64,000 bases of DNA from Betaproteobacteria bacterium. Lineage in GTDB: Bacteria > Pseudomonadota > Gammaproteobacteria > Burkholderiales > Casimicrobiaceae. Each line of letters begins with the position of its first letter. Positions within the stretch are counted from its first letter, which is position 1. Positions 1 to 10,144 of this stretch are shown here, piece by piece. Both the position numbers and the translations under genes were made by a program. The DNA lies in the NCBI GenBank assembly GCA_016716425.1, contig JADJWJ010000016.1, positions 1 to 64,000 on the forward strand, written 5' to 3'. The notes beneath the pieces were generated by a model. That model worked only from the letters and a program-made list of their open reading frames with translations. It did not search any database and was not told where the DNA came from.

Positions 1-1376
1 GTCGCCGACGAACTCGGCGAGGTACAGCGCGGCCGTGATCGCGCCCGGCGCCGCGTCGCCCATGTTCTCCATGTCGGCCACGTTGGAGTCGAGCTGCTTC
101 TTGTAGCGCTGGTCGAGCGGCAGCTGCCACACCGACTCGTCGGTGCGCGCGGCCGCGGCCTTCACCTGCTCGGCCAGACGCTGGTTGTTGGCGAACACGC
201 CGGCGATCTGGTCGCCCAGCGCCAGCATGCACGCGCCGGTCAGCGTGCCGATGTTCACCACCGCGTCCGGCTTCTGCTCGACGGCGAGCACGAGACCGTC
301 GGCCAGCGCCAGCCGCCCTTCGGCGTCGGTGTTGTTGATCTCGACCGTGCGGCCGCCGCGCTGCGTCAGCACGTCGCCCATCTTGATCGCCGACCCCGAC
401 GGCATGTTGTCGGTGCATCAGGCAGCCGGTGACGGTGGCCTTGACCCCAGCGCCAGGGAGCGCCGACATCGCTGCCAGCACCGCGCCCGCGCTCCGGACA
501 TGTCCATCTTCATCACCGCGTGCATCGGGTCGCGCGGCGATGTTGATGCCGCCGGAATCGTACGTGAGTCCCTTACCGACCCGGGATCAGGTGGCCGCTG
601 CTCTTGCCCTTCGGCCGGTACGTCATGCGGACCGCGCGCGGCGGCTCGACGCTGCCGGCGTTGACGCCGAGCAGGCCGCCCAGTTCGAGCCCTGGCGATG
701 GCGTCCTTGTCGAAAACCTCGACCGCGAGGCCCGCCTGCTTGCCGACGCGCCCCGCGACGCTGGCGATGCCCTCCGCCGTCAGGTGCTTGGGCGGCGCGT
801 TGGCGAGGTCGCGCGCCAGGGCGCCCGCGGCCGCCAGGGTCCGCCCGCGCTCGGCGCCGGCCGTGGCGGCGCGGCCCCGCTCGGCGATCGTGACGAGCGA
901 CACCTGCTGCAGCGGATTGCCGGTCGGCTCGCTCTTCAGCGCGTCGTAACGATAGCGGGCGAGCAGCATGCCTTCGACCACCGCCTGCGCCGCGACCTCG
1001 GGCTTGACGCGGCCGGCGTCGGGCAGCGACGTCGCGAGGTGCGTACCCTTGGCGGCCGCGCGCGAACGCCGCGGCCGCGTCGCGCCGAGGCATCCGCCCG
1101 GTTGGCCTTGCCCACACCCACCGCGACCAGCAACGGACCGTCCGCCTTCGGGACGAGCAGCGCCTGCCCGACCTTGCCGTCGAAGCCGGCCGCGGCGAGC
1201 GTCGCGCGGTCGAGTCCGAGGGCCTTCGGCACGGCGCCGTCTTCGGCGACCGGGATCCCCACCGCGTCGGCGTCGGGCGGGGCCGAACGCACGACGCGGA
1301 CTGCGACCTGCGCGTACTGGGTCAACGACGGCACCGGATCGAATCCGGTGACGGGCAGCGTGATCTTCTTCTTCAT
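1..1376 (-). pseudogene. pepA: Leucyl aminopeptidase (M17), 3' part missing, multiply frameshifted
   Basis: Cytosolic M17 aminopeptidases remove N-terminal residues using two metal ions. The reading starts at ATG 1376 (MKKKITLPVTGF) and can be followed to the window edge only by changing frame near 1085, 1058, 690, 580, 535, 490 and 415. Pieced together it gives the expected M17 blocks in order: GKGLTYDSGG, MKMDMSGA and NNTDAEGRL, which hold the metal ligands. It is then open to base 1 (AALYLAEFVGD), so the C-terminal end lies outside. The broken pieces are all still well conserved and no in-frame decay is seen between shifts, so base-calling error at a contig end is more likely than a true pseudogene. 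It diverges from the AbgT-family gene. Confidence 0.85.
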
Positions 1377-1695
1377 GGGTCGATTGCTCCGGATCGTGGA
1401 GTCCTGATGCGTGCTGCGGAGTCGCGCCCAGCCGCACCGCGCGGGTTGGGTTGGTGACACCCGCGTGAAACAGTCAACATTTGAGTTTGTAGAGATCGCA
1501 CGGCGCGCGCGCGGCGACGCGGATTATGCGACCGTCGCCTCGTGAACGCAACGCTACGTTCTGGCCAAACGCTTTGTTGCACTTGGCAAATACGCAGGAG
1601 GTAGCTCACACTACCGGCCGTTTCGAACGAAGCCGGGCGACCCGCCGACGCGGACCACCGACCGCGCCGGCACCCCAAACGCGAAAGGATCCACC
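1377..1695. other. Divergent intergenic region pepA / AbgT-family gene, no gene
   Basis: This 319-base stretch between two divergent starts has no convincing reading frame. It must hold both promoters. It contains a short inverted repeat GGTAG-N6-CTACC at 1600-1615, but no clear -35/-10 pair stands out, and sequence quality here is doubtful because both flanking genes carry indels. Confidence 0.4.
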
Positions 1696-3238
1696 ATGGC
1701 AATGGAACATCACTCGGTCCGCTCGACCAAGACCGGGATGGACAAGGTCCTCGACATCGTCGAGCGCGTCGGAACAAGGTGCCACATCCGGCGGTGATCT
1801 TCGTCATCCTGATCGGCATCGTCATCGTGCTGTCGCACATCCTGTACCTGGCCGGGGCCAAGGTCACCTACCAGTTCGTCAACCCCGACACGCACAAGAT
1901 CGAGACCACGACGACGATGGCGCGCAGCCTGCTGACGGTCGAGGGCATCCGCTTCATGTTCGTCGGCGTCGTGCAGAACTTCGCGAATTTCAGGCGGTCG
2001 GCGTGATCATCGTCGCGATGGTGGGTGTGGGCGTGGCCGAGGCGTCGGGCCTGGTCAACGCGCTGATCCGCAAGCTGGTCGTCGTGTCGCCGCCGTGGGC
2101 GCTGACCTACATCCTGGTCTGCGTCGGCATCGTGTCGAGCCTCGCCGCCGACGCCGGCTACCTGGTGCTGATCCCGCTGGCCGGCGCCGCGTTCATCAGC
2201 GTGGGCAGGCATCCGCTGGCAGGCCTGGCCGCCGCGTTCGCCGCGGTCGCGGGGGTGTTCCTGGTCAACGTGTTCATCGTGCCCATCGACGGCATCCTGG
2301 TCGGCATCACCAACGACGCGATCCACATCGTCGACGCGAACAAGAACGTGTCGCTGACGTCGAATTTCTGGTTCTCGGCGGCGTCGGTCGTGATCATGAC
2401 GGTCGTCGTCGCGTTGATCACCGACAAGATCGTCGAGCCGCACCTGGGCAAGTACACCGGCGACGAGGTGGCGGAGAGCGCCGAGATGACGGCCGAGGAG
2501 ACGCGCGGACTCTCCTTCGCATTCTGGGGCCTGATCGGCGTGGTCGCGTTCCTCGCGCTGCTGACGGCGCCGGAAGGCGCGCCGCTGCGCAACCCGACCA
2601 CCGGCGCCATCATCGGCGACTCGCCGTTCATGAGCAGCCTGATCGTGTCGATCGCGCTGCTGTTCTTCACCACCGGCACTGCCTACGGCATCGGCGCCGG
2701 GACGATCAAGAACACGAACGACGTCGTCAACGCGATGATCAAGGCCATCCAGGGGCTGGGCGGGCTCATCTTCCTGCTGCTGATCATTTCGCAGTTCCTC
2801 GCCTACTTCAACTACACGAACATGACCACGCTGGCGGCGCTGTCGCTGGCCGACCTGCTGAAGCAGATGAACCTGGACGCGCTGTGGCTGCTGCTCGGGT
2901 TCGTCGTGGTGGTGATGCTGCTCGACCTGATCATCACCGGCGCGGTGCCGAAGTGGGCGCTGTTCGCGCCGGTGTTCGTGCCGCTGCTGATGCGGCTCAA
3001 CGTGCCGCCGGACGCCGTGCTGGCCGCCTACCGCGTCGGCGACTCGCCGATGAACGCGATCACGCCGCTGAATGCGTACTTCGCGATGATCGTCGTGTTC
3101 TGCCAGAAGTACGAGAAGGACGCCGGCGTGGGGACGGTGGTGGCGCTGATGCTGCCGTACGTCGGCATCATCGCCGGCGTGTGGATCGTCCTGCTCGCGA
3201 TCTGGCAGATCCTCGGGCTGCCCTGGGGCGTGGGCTAG
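1696..3238 (+). pseudogene. AbgT-family transporter, frame-disrupted near 5' end
   Basis: Inner-membrane transporter of the AbgT (p-aminobenzoyl-glutamate / antimetabolite efflux) family, with many hydrophobic helices and the family-like core IITGAVPKWALFAPVFVPL followed by YRVGDSPMNAITPLNAYF near the C-terminus. ATG 1696 follows AAAGGA at 1685-1690. From it the frame ends after about 34 codons. Conserved sequence continues in the next frame near 1772 and again in a third frame near 1985, each time as if one base had been lost. From about 1990 to the TAG at 3236-3238 the frame is intact. Substrate cannot be told from sequence; relatives export sulfonamides or import aminobenzoyl-glutamate. 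The two shifts resemble those in the neighbouring pepA and are probably sequence error. Confidence 0.85.
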
Positions 3239-3436
3239 GATGCGGCGCAGCCCACCGTGTCGCCGGCACGCGGGAGAACGTAATCACTCGTGCCGGATAG
3301 CGGCTGCGTCGCGCGCAGGTTTCCGGATTCACCCGCGCGCGGCCCCGGCGACGGGGAAAGTGTGGCGGCGTGACGGCATCGGCGGGCCGGCGGGCGGGTC
3401 TCGCCGCACGTCGCCCGTCACGGACGTCGCGAGGAC

Positions 3437-3661
3437 GTGATGCGTTTCCTTTACATTGCGCTGATCGTCGCCTTCACGGCAGTCGTTCTGCTCTTCAAGT
3501 TCCAGAACCTGCAGACCGCCACGGTTTCGCTCTTCTCGGCCAGCGTTACGCTGCCCGTCTCCCTTCTGGTGATCGGCATCTACGTTCTCGGGATGCTGAC
3601 GGGCGGAGCCCTTTACGCGCTGCTGCGTTCGTGGATCGTCGCCGCCCGGCGCGTCGACTGA
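3437..3661 (+). CDS. LapA-domain small membrane protein
   Basis: A 74-residue inner-membrane protein (73 if ATG 3440 is used instead of GTG 3437) with two hydrophobic segments, about residues 4-22 and 42-66, separated by FQNLQTATVSLF. That NxxxVxLxF pattern and the size match the LapA/DUF1049 family, whose founding member helps lipopolysaccharide assembly in E. coli. The LapB partner usually found downstream is absent here, so a direct role in LPS control is uncertain. It precedes another small membrane protein on the same strand by 81 bases. Confidence 0.7.
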   Translation: MMRFLYIALIVAFTAVVLLFKFQNLQTATVSLFSASVTLPVSLLVIGIYVLGMLTGGALYALLRSWIVAARRVD

Positions 3662-3742
3662 CGGATTCCCGCGTTCCCTCGTCCCGCCGGCCGGCGGCGC
3701 CCTCGCTGCGGCCATTTGCCGTCCCCGTCAAGGAGATTTCCG

Positions 3743-4120
3743 ATGAGTAATTTCTGGGACCTGGCGCTGCTCATCGCGTCGACGTTCGTCTTTGTCGCCT
3801 ACCTGCTGGTCCTGTTCCAGATCATCGTCGACCTGTTTCGGGACTCCGAACTCGGCGGCGGATCGAAGGTGCTGTGGATCATCGGACTGGTCTTCGTCCC
3901 GGTCCTCACCTCACTCGTCTATATCCTGTTCCGGGGTCGCGGCATCGCGGAACGGCAGCGTACCGCGGTGGCGCGGGCCAAGGCCGACACCGACGCGTAC
4001 ATACGGGGCGTCGCCGGCAAGTCGCCGGCGGAGCAGATCGCAGACGCGAAGGCGTTGCTCGATGCCGGGACGATCACCGGCGACGAATTCGCGCGGCTGA
4101 AGGCCAAGGCGCTGGCCTGA
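3743..4120 (+). CDS. PLDc_N-type membrane protein with SHOCT tail
   Basis: A 125-residue protein starting at ATG 3743, chosen because AGGAGA lies at 3731-3736. Two transmembrane helices (about 5-33 and 44-65) resemble the PLDc_N family, the membrane-anchor part of cardiolipin synthases without the catalytic domain. The last 30 residues (SPAEQIADAKALLDAGTITG...EFARLKAK) form a SHOCT helix pair, a short oligomerisation motif. No catalytic residues are visible, so it is probably a structural or stress-related envelope protein. Function unknown. Confidence 0.7.
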   Translation: MSNFWDLALLIASTFVFVAYLLVLFQIIVDLFRDSELGGGSKVLWIIGLVFVPVLTSLVYILFRGRGIAERQRTAVARAKADTDAYIRGVAGKSPAEQIADAKALLDAGTITGDEFARLKAKALA

Positions 4121-4395
4121 AGTCGCGGTGCGGCGTCGGCCCCGCTACGCGGTGCCGGCCGACTTGCCGGTCCGGCCCCGCTTCCCGTCGGCGCGCGCCG
4201 AACGCGTCGAAATGGCGAGCCCGGCTCGAAACGCCCGGCGGACTCTGCCGTCGTGCGCCCCTTGCCCCGGGCGTTCCCGGCATGGCGCGCCATTGCCCGC
4301 AGGCGATCGCCGCACGGTCGGCGCCGACAGGCTCGGCGAACCCCGCGGCCACCCCGGCCAGCGGGGAGCGGGAGCGTGCGCGTGCGGTCGGGCGA

Positions 4396-5844
4396 TCAGA
4401 AGACCGGCGTTCGGGTATCGGCGATGCCGAGCGGCTTCGGCGCGATCGACGACGCGACGTCCACCCACCCGCCGCCCATCGCCGCGTACACGTTGACGAC
4501 CTGTGTTGCGCGGTCGGCCTGCACGCGCACCGACGTGAGTTCAGCGGCGAAGAGTTCGTTTTCGGCAATCAGTACGTCGAGGTAGCTGGCGATGCCTTTG
4601 TCGAAGCGCAGTTTCGACAAACGAGCGAAGTCGCGCAGCGCCTTGACCCGCAGCCCCTGCATCGCGGCCTCCTCGACCTTTTCCTGCGAGCCGGTGAGCG
4701 CGTCGTTGGTCTCGCGGAACGCGTTGAGAATCGTCTGCTGGTAGAACGCCACCGCCGCCCGCTCGCCGGCCTCGGCCGACTTCACCTGGCCCTCGATGGC
4801 GCCGAACGTGAAGATCGGTCCGGTCAGCCCGCCGACCAGCGCCCACGTGCTGGCCGGGCCGGTCAGGAAGTCGCCGAACGCCGTGCTGACCGAGCCCAGC
4901 AGGCCGGTGATGGAGATCGTCGGGTAGTACAGCGCGCGCGCTGCGCCGATGTTCGCGTTCGCCGCGACGAGGTTCTGCTCGGCCTGCAGGATGTCGGGCC
5001 GCCGCTGCAGCAGCGTCGAAGGCAGGTCCGCAGGGATCTGCGGCGGGATCAGCTGGTCGATCGTCTTGCCGCGCGCGACGGGACCGGAATTGCGGCCGAG
5101 CAGGACGGAGATCAGGTTCTCCTGCGCGGCGACCTGCTGCCGGATCGCGGGGATGGCGGTGAGCGCCTGCTGGTACTGCGACTGGATCTGCGACACCTCG
5201 GTCTGCGACACGAGTCCCGCCTTGAAGCGCAGCTCGAAGATTCGCGCGGTCTCGCCGAAGTTCTTCGCGGTGGCCTGCGCGATCTCGAGTTGGCGGTCGA
5301 ACATGCGCAGGAAGATGTAGCTGGTGGCAACACCGCTGACGACCGACAGCACGACGCCGCGCTGCGCCTGCTCGCTCGCGTACACCTGCGCCTGCGCGGC
5401 CTCGGTCTGCCGACGCACGCGGCCGAAGAGGTCGAGCTGCCACGACGCGCCGAGCGACGCGTTGTACAGCGTGAAGTAGGGGTCTGCCGGTTCCGGGATC
5501 GCCGGCCGTCCCGTGCGGCTCGCGCGGGCGCGCGTCGCGTCGGCGCCGTAGCCGACCTGCGGGTAGAGCTGCGAGCGCGTCGACGTCAGCGCGCCGATGA
5601 ACTGGTCGACCCGGGCCGCCGCAATACGCACGTCGCGGTTCTCGCGCAGTGCGGTTTCGATGAGATCGTTCAGCACCGGGTCGCCGAATTGCTCCCACCA
5701 CTTCGTGTTGGCGACGTCGGCGGCTTTCGGGTAGTCGATGCGCCACGCCGACGGTGCGTCGACCGCAGGCCGTGCGTAGTCGGGCCCGACCGTGCAGCCG
5801 GCAACGGCCAGCGCGAGCGCAGCCGCAAGCAGCGTTGTCCTCAT
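4396..5844 (-). CDS. Outer-membrane efflux lipoprotein, NodT/OprM (TolC) family
   Basis: A 482-residue outer-membrane channel of the kind that completes tripartite drug or metal efflux pumps. The N-terminus is a lipoprotein signal with lipobox AVAGC, acylated Cys about 17, followed by the family hallmark TVGPDYARP. Two long coiled-coil repeats with the usual NLV-AN-NIGAARA...YPTISITG block follow. Length is normal for the family. No pump gene adjoins it. The nearest RND adaptor/pump pair on the same strand (12.7-16.9 kb) has no channel gene of its own and is a plausible partner, by inference only. Confidence 0.9.
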   Translation of the reverse strand: MRTTLLAAALALAVAGCTVGPDYARPAVDAPSAWRIDYPKAADVANTKWWEQFGDPVLNDLIETALRENRDVRIAAARVDQFIGALTSTRSQLYPQVGYGADATRARASRTGRPAIPEPADPYFTLYNASLGASWQLDLFGRVRRQTEAAQAQVYASEQAQRGVVLSVVSGVATSYIFLRMFDRQLEIAQATAKNFGETARIFELRFKAGLVSQTEVSQIQSQYQQALTAIPAIRQQVAAQENLISVLLGRNSGPVARGKTIDQLIPPQIPADLPSTLLQRRPDILQAEQNLVAANANIGAARALYYPTISITGLLGSVSTAFGDFLTGPASTWALVGGLTGPIFTFGAIEGQVKSAEAGERAAVAFYQQTILNAFRETNDALTGSQEKVEEAAMQGLRVKALRDFARLSKLRFDKGIASYLDVLIAENELFAAELTSVRVQADRATQVVNVYAAMGGGWVDVASSIAPKPLGIADTRTPVF

Positions 5845-6044
5845 CTTGCGTCTCCTTGCCCCCCGCGCGCGGGGCGACCTCGGCGTTCACCCGGGCGCAC
5901 GCGCGCATTTTCGCATGCGGGCGCGCCGGCATTCAAAGTAAACTTAAGTGCATTTGCCCTCCGGCGCGGACGCGCTCGGCGGCGGCCCGCCGGGGCATGG
6001 GGCAACGCGCGGACGCGCGCATCATCGGTTCGGGAGCTTCGCGA

Positions 6045-6557
6045 ATGGCACAGGGTGGCAGATGGATTCCAGTGGCTGTGGCTGCGGTGCTGGCCGGCGC
6101 CGCCGGCTCGGCGCTCGCGCAGTCGAGCGTCACGTACGGGCGCATCACGGCCGTGCAGATGGTCACCGAGTCGGACGCGCGCGCGCGCACCGGTGGCGCC
6201 ATCATCGGCGGGACGCTCGGCGCCGCGGTCGGCTCAGGCCGCTCGGGCAGCAACCGCGCGCTGGGCGGCGTCGGCGGCGCGTTCGCCGGCTCGCAGATCG
6301 GCCGCCTCGCGAGCCAGCGGCAGGCGTTCGAGTACACGGTCCTCGTCGGCGGGACGTCGACGATCACGATGATCACCGACCAGGCGGGCAAGCGCGTCGG
6401 GGACTGCGTCGCGGTCGAGCGCGGCGCGTTCAACAACCTGCGACTCGTCGCCGATTCCAAGTGCGCGCCGCCCCCGCGGCAGGCCGCGGCACCCGCGCCG
6501 TCGGCGGCCATCGCACTGTCCCCACCGGGTCGCGGCGCTAGCCGCGGCCCGCGGTGA
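6045..6557 (+). CDS. Glycine-zipper outer-membrane protein, SlyB/17-kDa antigen-like
   Basis: A 170-residue secreted protein. ATG 6045 follows GGGAG at 6032-6036. A Sec signal ends near ALAQ (residue 25). Residues about 46-85 carry GxxxG repeats (GGAIIGGTLGAAVGS, GGVGGAFAGSQIG) that form a glycine-zipper helical hairpin, as in SlyB/Rickettsia 17-kDa antigens; the C-terminal half is a small beta-rich domain ending in a Pro/Ala-rich tail. No lipobox cysteine is present at the cleavage site, unlike typical SlyB lipoproteins. The stop lies 20 bases inside the 3' end of the convergent antiporter gene. Confidence 0.75.
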   Translation: MAQGGRWIPVAVAAVLAGAAGSALAQSSVTYGRITAVQMVTESDARARTGGAIIGGTLGAAVGSGRSGSNRALGGVGGAFAGSQIGRLASQRQAFEYTVLVGGTSTITMITDQAGKRVGDCVAVERGAFNNLRLVADSKCAPPPRQAAAPAPSAAIALSPPGRGASRGPR

Positions 6558-8169
6558 TCGCCGCCGCGAGCGCCGCGGCGATCCCGACCAGCAACAGGGT
6601 CGCGGCCGGCCAGCGACGCAGGACCGCGTCGGCGGCGACGGCCCGCGGTGTCGCGGCCGATGCTCCGCGCACCGCGCCGTCGATGACCACCACGACGTCG
6701 CCGTCGGGGACGCGCGGCAGCCCCGCGCCCCAGCGCGCGAGCGCGATGGCGAGCGCGCCGCCGATGAGCACCGGCCAGAGACCTGCCCACAGCGCGTACG
6801 GCGCGAAGGCGTCGCCCGCGGTACCGAGCGGCAGCATGGCGTAGAGCGCCCATGGCACGACCAGCGACGCCGCAGCCATGGCAAGCCACGGTCCGGCCAA
6901 ACCGGGTGCCGCGCGCGCGTCGGGCGCCGTCGCTGCGACGGTCTGCACGCGGCGCACGAAGTGCAGCATCAGCAGCGTCGTGCCCACGGCCGACACGGCG
7001 GCGGCCGTCGCGACCCAGCCGTCGCCCAGCGGACCCTTCACCGCGTACTTGGCGATGAATCCGCCGGTCGGCGGCAGTCCGCCCAGGCCGACGGCGAGGA
7101 CCGCCGCGAGCACGAGCGTGCCGCGCAGGCGGTCGGCGCTCGTGGCCGCGACCACGCCGACCAGCAGGAACATCGCGCCCTTGAGCAGCACGTGGTGGCC
7201 GGCGTAGAACGCCGCGAGCAACGGCATTGCCGCGTCGCCGTGCGCGATGCCGGCGCCGATCACGGCGGCGACGAAGCCCATCTGGCTCACGCTCGAATAG
7301 GCAAGCACCACCTTCGGGTGCTGCTGGGTGATGCCGACCGCGACTGCGTAGAGCGCCGTCAGCATGCCGGCGACGGCCAGCAGCGACCCTGCGTGCGCGA
7401 TCGCCGAGTCGACGGGCAGGAAGCGCAGCAGGCCGATGATGCCGGCCTTGACGACCGCGCCGCTCAGCACGGCGGAGGCGGGCATCGGCGCGGCGCCGTG
7501 CGCGAGCGGCATCCACACGTGCAGCGGGACCAGGCCCGCCTTGACGCCGAAGCCCACGATCAGCAGCAGCAGCGTCGTGTCGCGTCCGGGCATGGCCGGC
7601 AGCGCCGCAGCCGCATCGCGGATCAGCAGCGAACCGTCCGGCGTGGCCGACGCCAGCGTCACCATCGCGACGAGCACCAGTGACTCGGCGCAGAGTGCCA
7701 ACCCGATGTAGAGCGCCGCGGCGCGGCGCGCGCGCGGCGTCTCGTCGTGGAACACGAGCCCGGTCGCGCCCAGCGTGAGCAGCGCGAGCGCGAGGTAGAG
7801 GAGCGGCATGTCGGCCGCGACGAAGACGCCGAGGCAGCCGGCGAGGGCCAGCAGCCAGCACACGGCGAACCGGCCGGGGTTCGCGGCGCCGCGCTGGTAC
7901 GTCGCCGCATACGCGCCGGCGGCGATCCACAGCAACGCGGCCACGCCGAGCAGCAACGCGCCCGGCGCGTCGAGTGCGAACGTCGGGCGGTAGAGCCCGG
8001 CCCCGAACGTGGCCGGCGGCGCGTGCACGGCCAGCAGCGCGGCGACGAGACCCGGCGCCGGGGCCAGTGCGAGCAGCGGCAGCATCCGCACGCGCACGGC
8101 AGGCAACACGCATGCGGCAGCGAGCGCGAGCGGCAGCCCGGGCGTCGCGACAAGGAGAAATTCCGTCAT
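6538..8169 (-). CDS. NuoL/MrpA-like proton-conducting membrane subunit
   Basis: A 543-residue polytopic protein of the proton-conducting membrane transporter family (complex I L/M/N, MrpA/D). The ion-path helix GFGVKAGLVPLHVWMPLAHG with its lysine, the AVVKAGI helix lysine and AYSSVSQMG are present. The helix that normally carries the essential glutamate (ALELLT in the mrpD product here) reads ALALLT, so the Glu is replaced by Ala. It is the last gene of the Mrp-like operon and probably supplies the N-terminal half of MrpA, which is missing elsewhere in the operon. ATG 8169 was chosen over longer starts because hydrophobic sequence begins at once. Confidence 0.85.
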   Translation of the reverse strand: MTEFLLVATPGLPLALAAACVLPAVRVRMLPLLALAPAPGLVAALLAVHAPPATFGAGLYRPTFALDAPGALLLGVAALLWIAAGAYAATYQRGAANPGRFAVCWLLALAGCLGVFVAADMPLLYLALALLTLGATGLVFHDETPRARRAAALYIGLALCAESLVLVAMVTLASATPDGSLLIRDAAAALPAMPGRDTTLLLLIVGFGVKAGLVPLHVWMPLAHGAAPMPASAVLSGAVVKAGIIGLLRFLPVDSAIAHAGSLLAVAGMLTALYAVAVGITQQHPKVVLAYSSVSQMGFVAAVIGAGIAHGDAAMPLLAAFYAGHHVLLKGAMFLLVGVVAATSADRLRGTLVLAAVLAVGLGGLPPTGGFIAKYAVKGPLGDGWVATAAAVSAVGTTLLMLHFVRRVQTVAATAPDARAAPGLAGPWLAMAAASLVVPWALYAMLPLGTAGDAFAPYALWAGLWPVLIGGALAIALARWGAGLPRVPDGDVVVVIDGAVRGASAATPRAVAADAVLRRWPAATLLLVGIAAALAAAITAGRG

Positions 8170-8292
8170 GCTCGTTGCGTTCCCTCGACGGTGCGAGCGG
8201 TTCCTGTCGGCCCGCGTGCGCTCACTGGGATACCTTCGTGCTGCGCGCTCCGGCTCATCGGGCACCTCGGCCCGCGGGGCGGCCCTGCGGAC

Positions 8293-9801
8293 TCATCGCG
8301 GCACCCCGGCCACGGGAGGCCTGCCGACCTGCACGAGGTCGACCGGCGCGAACGCGGCGAAGCCGAGCACCGTCGCGACGATCGCGAGTCCCAGCACCAC
8401 GGCCTCGCGCCCGCGCGTGACGGCGCCGCGCGGCGGCGGCGGGTCGACGGTGGCGAGCGTGCGCCCGAGCACGCCGAACACGTAGCACGCGGTGAGCAGG
8501 CCGCCCACGACGATCACCACCGCCCACCACCACTGCGCGGTCGCGAGCGCTGCCGACAGCAGCAGCCACTTCGCGACGAAGCCACCGGCCGGCGGCAGGC
8601 CGATCAACGCGATGCCGGACAGCGCGAAGGCGGCGACCGTTATCGGCAGCGTGCGGGCGACGCCCGTGAGGTCGGCGACGCGGTCGTGGCCGAGCGCGGC
8701 GTACACGAGCCCGGCCGCCATGAACATTGCGGCCTTGGCGGTCGCGTGGGAGGCTACCTGCAGCATGCCGCCGGTGATCGCCGTTGCCTCGGGATGGGCG
8801 AGCCCCACGGCGAGCGGGAACAGCAGGAACAGGTAGCCGATCTGCGCGACCGTCGAGTATGCAACCATCAGCTTCAGCCGCGGCTGGGCGATGGCGACCG
8901 CGCTGCCGAAGACGATGGCCGCCGCGCCGAGCGCGCCGATGAACTGCGCGGCCGCCGGCGTGATCACGGCGGGCAGCGCGTCGAGCCACAGCCGCAGCAC
9001 GATGAAGTAGGAGCCCTTGACGACGAGGCCGGACAGCACGGCGCTCGCTGCGGCCGGTGCGCCGGCGTGCGCCGGAGGCAGCCACAGGTGCAGCGGGAAC
9101 AGCGCCGTCTTCGCGAGCAGACCCGCGGTCATCAGCGCTGCCGCGACCGTCGTGGCCGCGTCGGCGCGCGCGCGGCCGGCGAGCAGCGCGATGTCGAGCG
9201 TGCCGTACGCACCGTACAGCAGCGCGGTCCCGGCCAGGTAGAGCAGCGAACCCGCGAGCGCGAACAGCAGGTAGCGCAGCGCGGCACGCAGCGTCTCCGC
9301 GCTGCCGTCGAGCGCCACGAGCGGGACCGCCGCGAACGTGAGCAGCTCGAGCGCGACGTAGAGCGTGAAGAGATCACCGGCGAGAAAGCAGACGTTGAGA
9401 GCCGCGAGGATCGCGAGCAGCATCGTCCAGAACACCAGCGGCGCGCGCGCGTCGCGCACGCCGGCGGGGGTGGCGAAGTCGGCACGGGCGAACAGCGCGA
9501 CGAAGAACAGCACGACCGTGGTCACCAGCATCATCACGGCGGCAAGTCCGTCGGCGCGCAGCGCGACGCCGAGCGGCGGGCGCCAGTTGCCGAGCACGTA
9601 GACGAGCGGCGCCCCGTCGGCGAGCACCCGGGCCGCGACCGCCACCGCCAACGCGAATCCCGCCGCGACCACTGCGATGGCGATCCGCGCCGCGTGCCGG
9701 CTGCCGAGCGCGAACGCGGCGAGAACGCCGATGGCCGGCACGGCGATAGCAAGCACGAGCAGCGCGCCACCCGGCGTGGCGAGGTCGGCAACGAAGGGCA
9801 T
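8293..9801 (-). CDS. mnhD: Na+/H+ antiporter subunit D (MrpD/MnhD-like)
   Basis: A 502-residue, about 14-helix inner-membrane protein homologous to complex I NuoM/N. It keeps the key charged residues: Glu in YVALELLTF, Lys in KTALFPLHLWLPPAHAG and Lys in LVVKGSYF. In Mrp complexes MrpD is the main proton-translocating subunit. Its ATG at 9799-9801 directly abuts the TAG of the preceding mrpC-like gene (9802-9804), showing tight operon organisation. A 123-base gap separates it from the next, NuoL-like gene. Confidence 0.9.
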   Translation of the reverse strand: MPFVADLATPGGALLVLAIAVPAIGVLAAFALGSRHAARIAIAVVAAGFALAVAVAARVLADGAPLVYVLGNWRPPLGVALRADGLAAVMMLVTTVVLFFVALFARADFATPAGVRDARAPLVFWTMLLAILAALNVCFLAGDLFTLYVALELLTFAAVPLVALDGSAETLRAALRYLLFALAGSLLYLAGTALLYGAYGTLDIALLAGRARADAATTVAAALMTAGLLAKTALFPLHLWLPPAHAGAPAAASAVLSGLVVKGSYFIVLRLWLDALPAVITPAAAQFIGALGAAAIVFGSAVAIAQPRLKLMVAYSTVAQIGYLFLLFPLAVGLAHPEATAITGGMLQVASHATAKAAMFMAAGLVYAALGHDRVADLTGVARTLPITVAAFALSGIALIGLPPAGGFVAKWLLLSAALATAQWWWAVVIVVGGLLTACYVFGVLGRTLATVDPPPPRGAVTRGREAVVLGLAIVATVLGFAAFAPVDLVQVGRPPVAGVPR

Positions 9802-10143
9802 CTAGCGTGGCGGCCCGGGATCTTCGCCAACAGCCGGCGCGTCGGACTCGAGCGAAGCGCTACCCGCGGCACGCGTGAGTGCCAGCGTCAACGCCACCGC
9901 GAGCGCCGTGGCGGCGAACGCGACGACGATCCCGGTGATCACCAGCGCCTGCGGCACCGGGTCGGCGCCGAGCCCGGCCGCGGCGCCGCGCCGCGCGACG
10001 ACACCGAACAGCAGGAAGACGCCGGTGCCGAGGACGTTGAGCGCCAGGATCTTGCGCAGCGGCTGCGGACTCGCGATGAGGCCGTAGACGCCGAGGCCGG
10101 CGAGGACCGCGCCGGCGACGCCGAACAGCGTGACGTCGCCCAT
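9802..10143 (-). CDS. mnhC: Na+/H+ antiporter subunit C (MrpC/NuoK-like)
   Basis: A 113-residue protein with three transmembrane helices typical of MrpC/NuoK: GVAGAVLAGLGVYGLIASP, KILALNVLGTGVFLLFGVV and DPVPQALVITGIVVAFAATAL. The DPVPQALVLT(I)TGIV block is the family signature. It lies downstream of the mrpB-like gene, but a 264-base repeat-bearing spacer interrupts the operon just before its ATG. Confidence 0.9.
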   Translation of the reverse strand: MGDVTLFGVAGAVLAGLGVYGLIASPQPLRKILALNVLGTGVFLLFGVVARRGAAAGLGADPVPQALVITGIVVAFAATALAVALTLALTRAAGSASLESDAPAVGEDPGPPR

Positions 10144-10144
10144 G

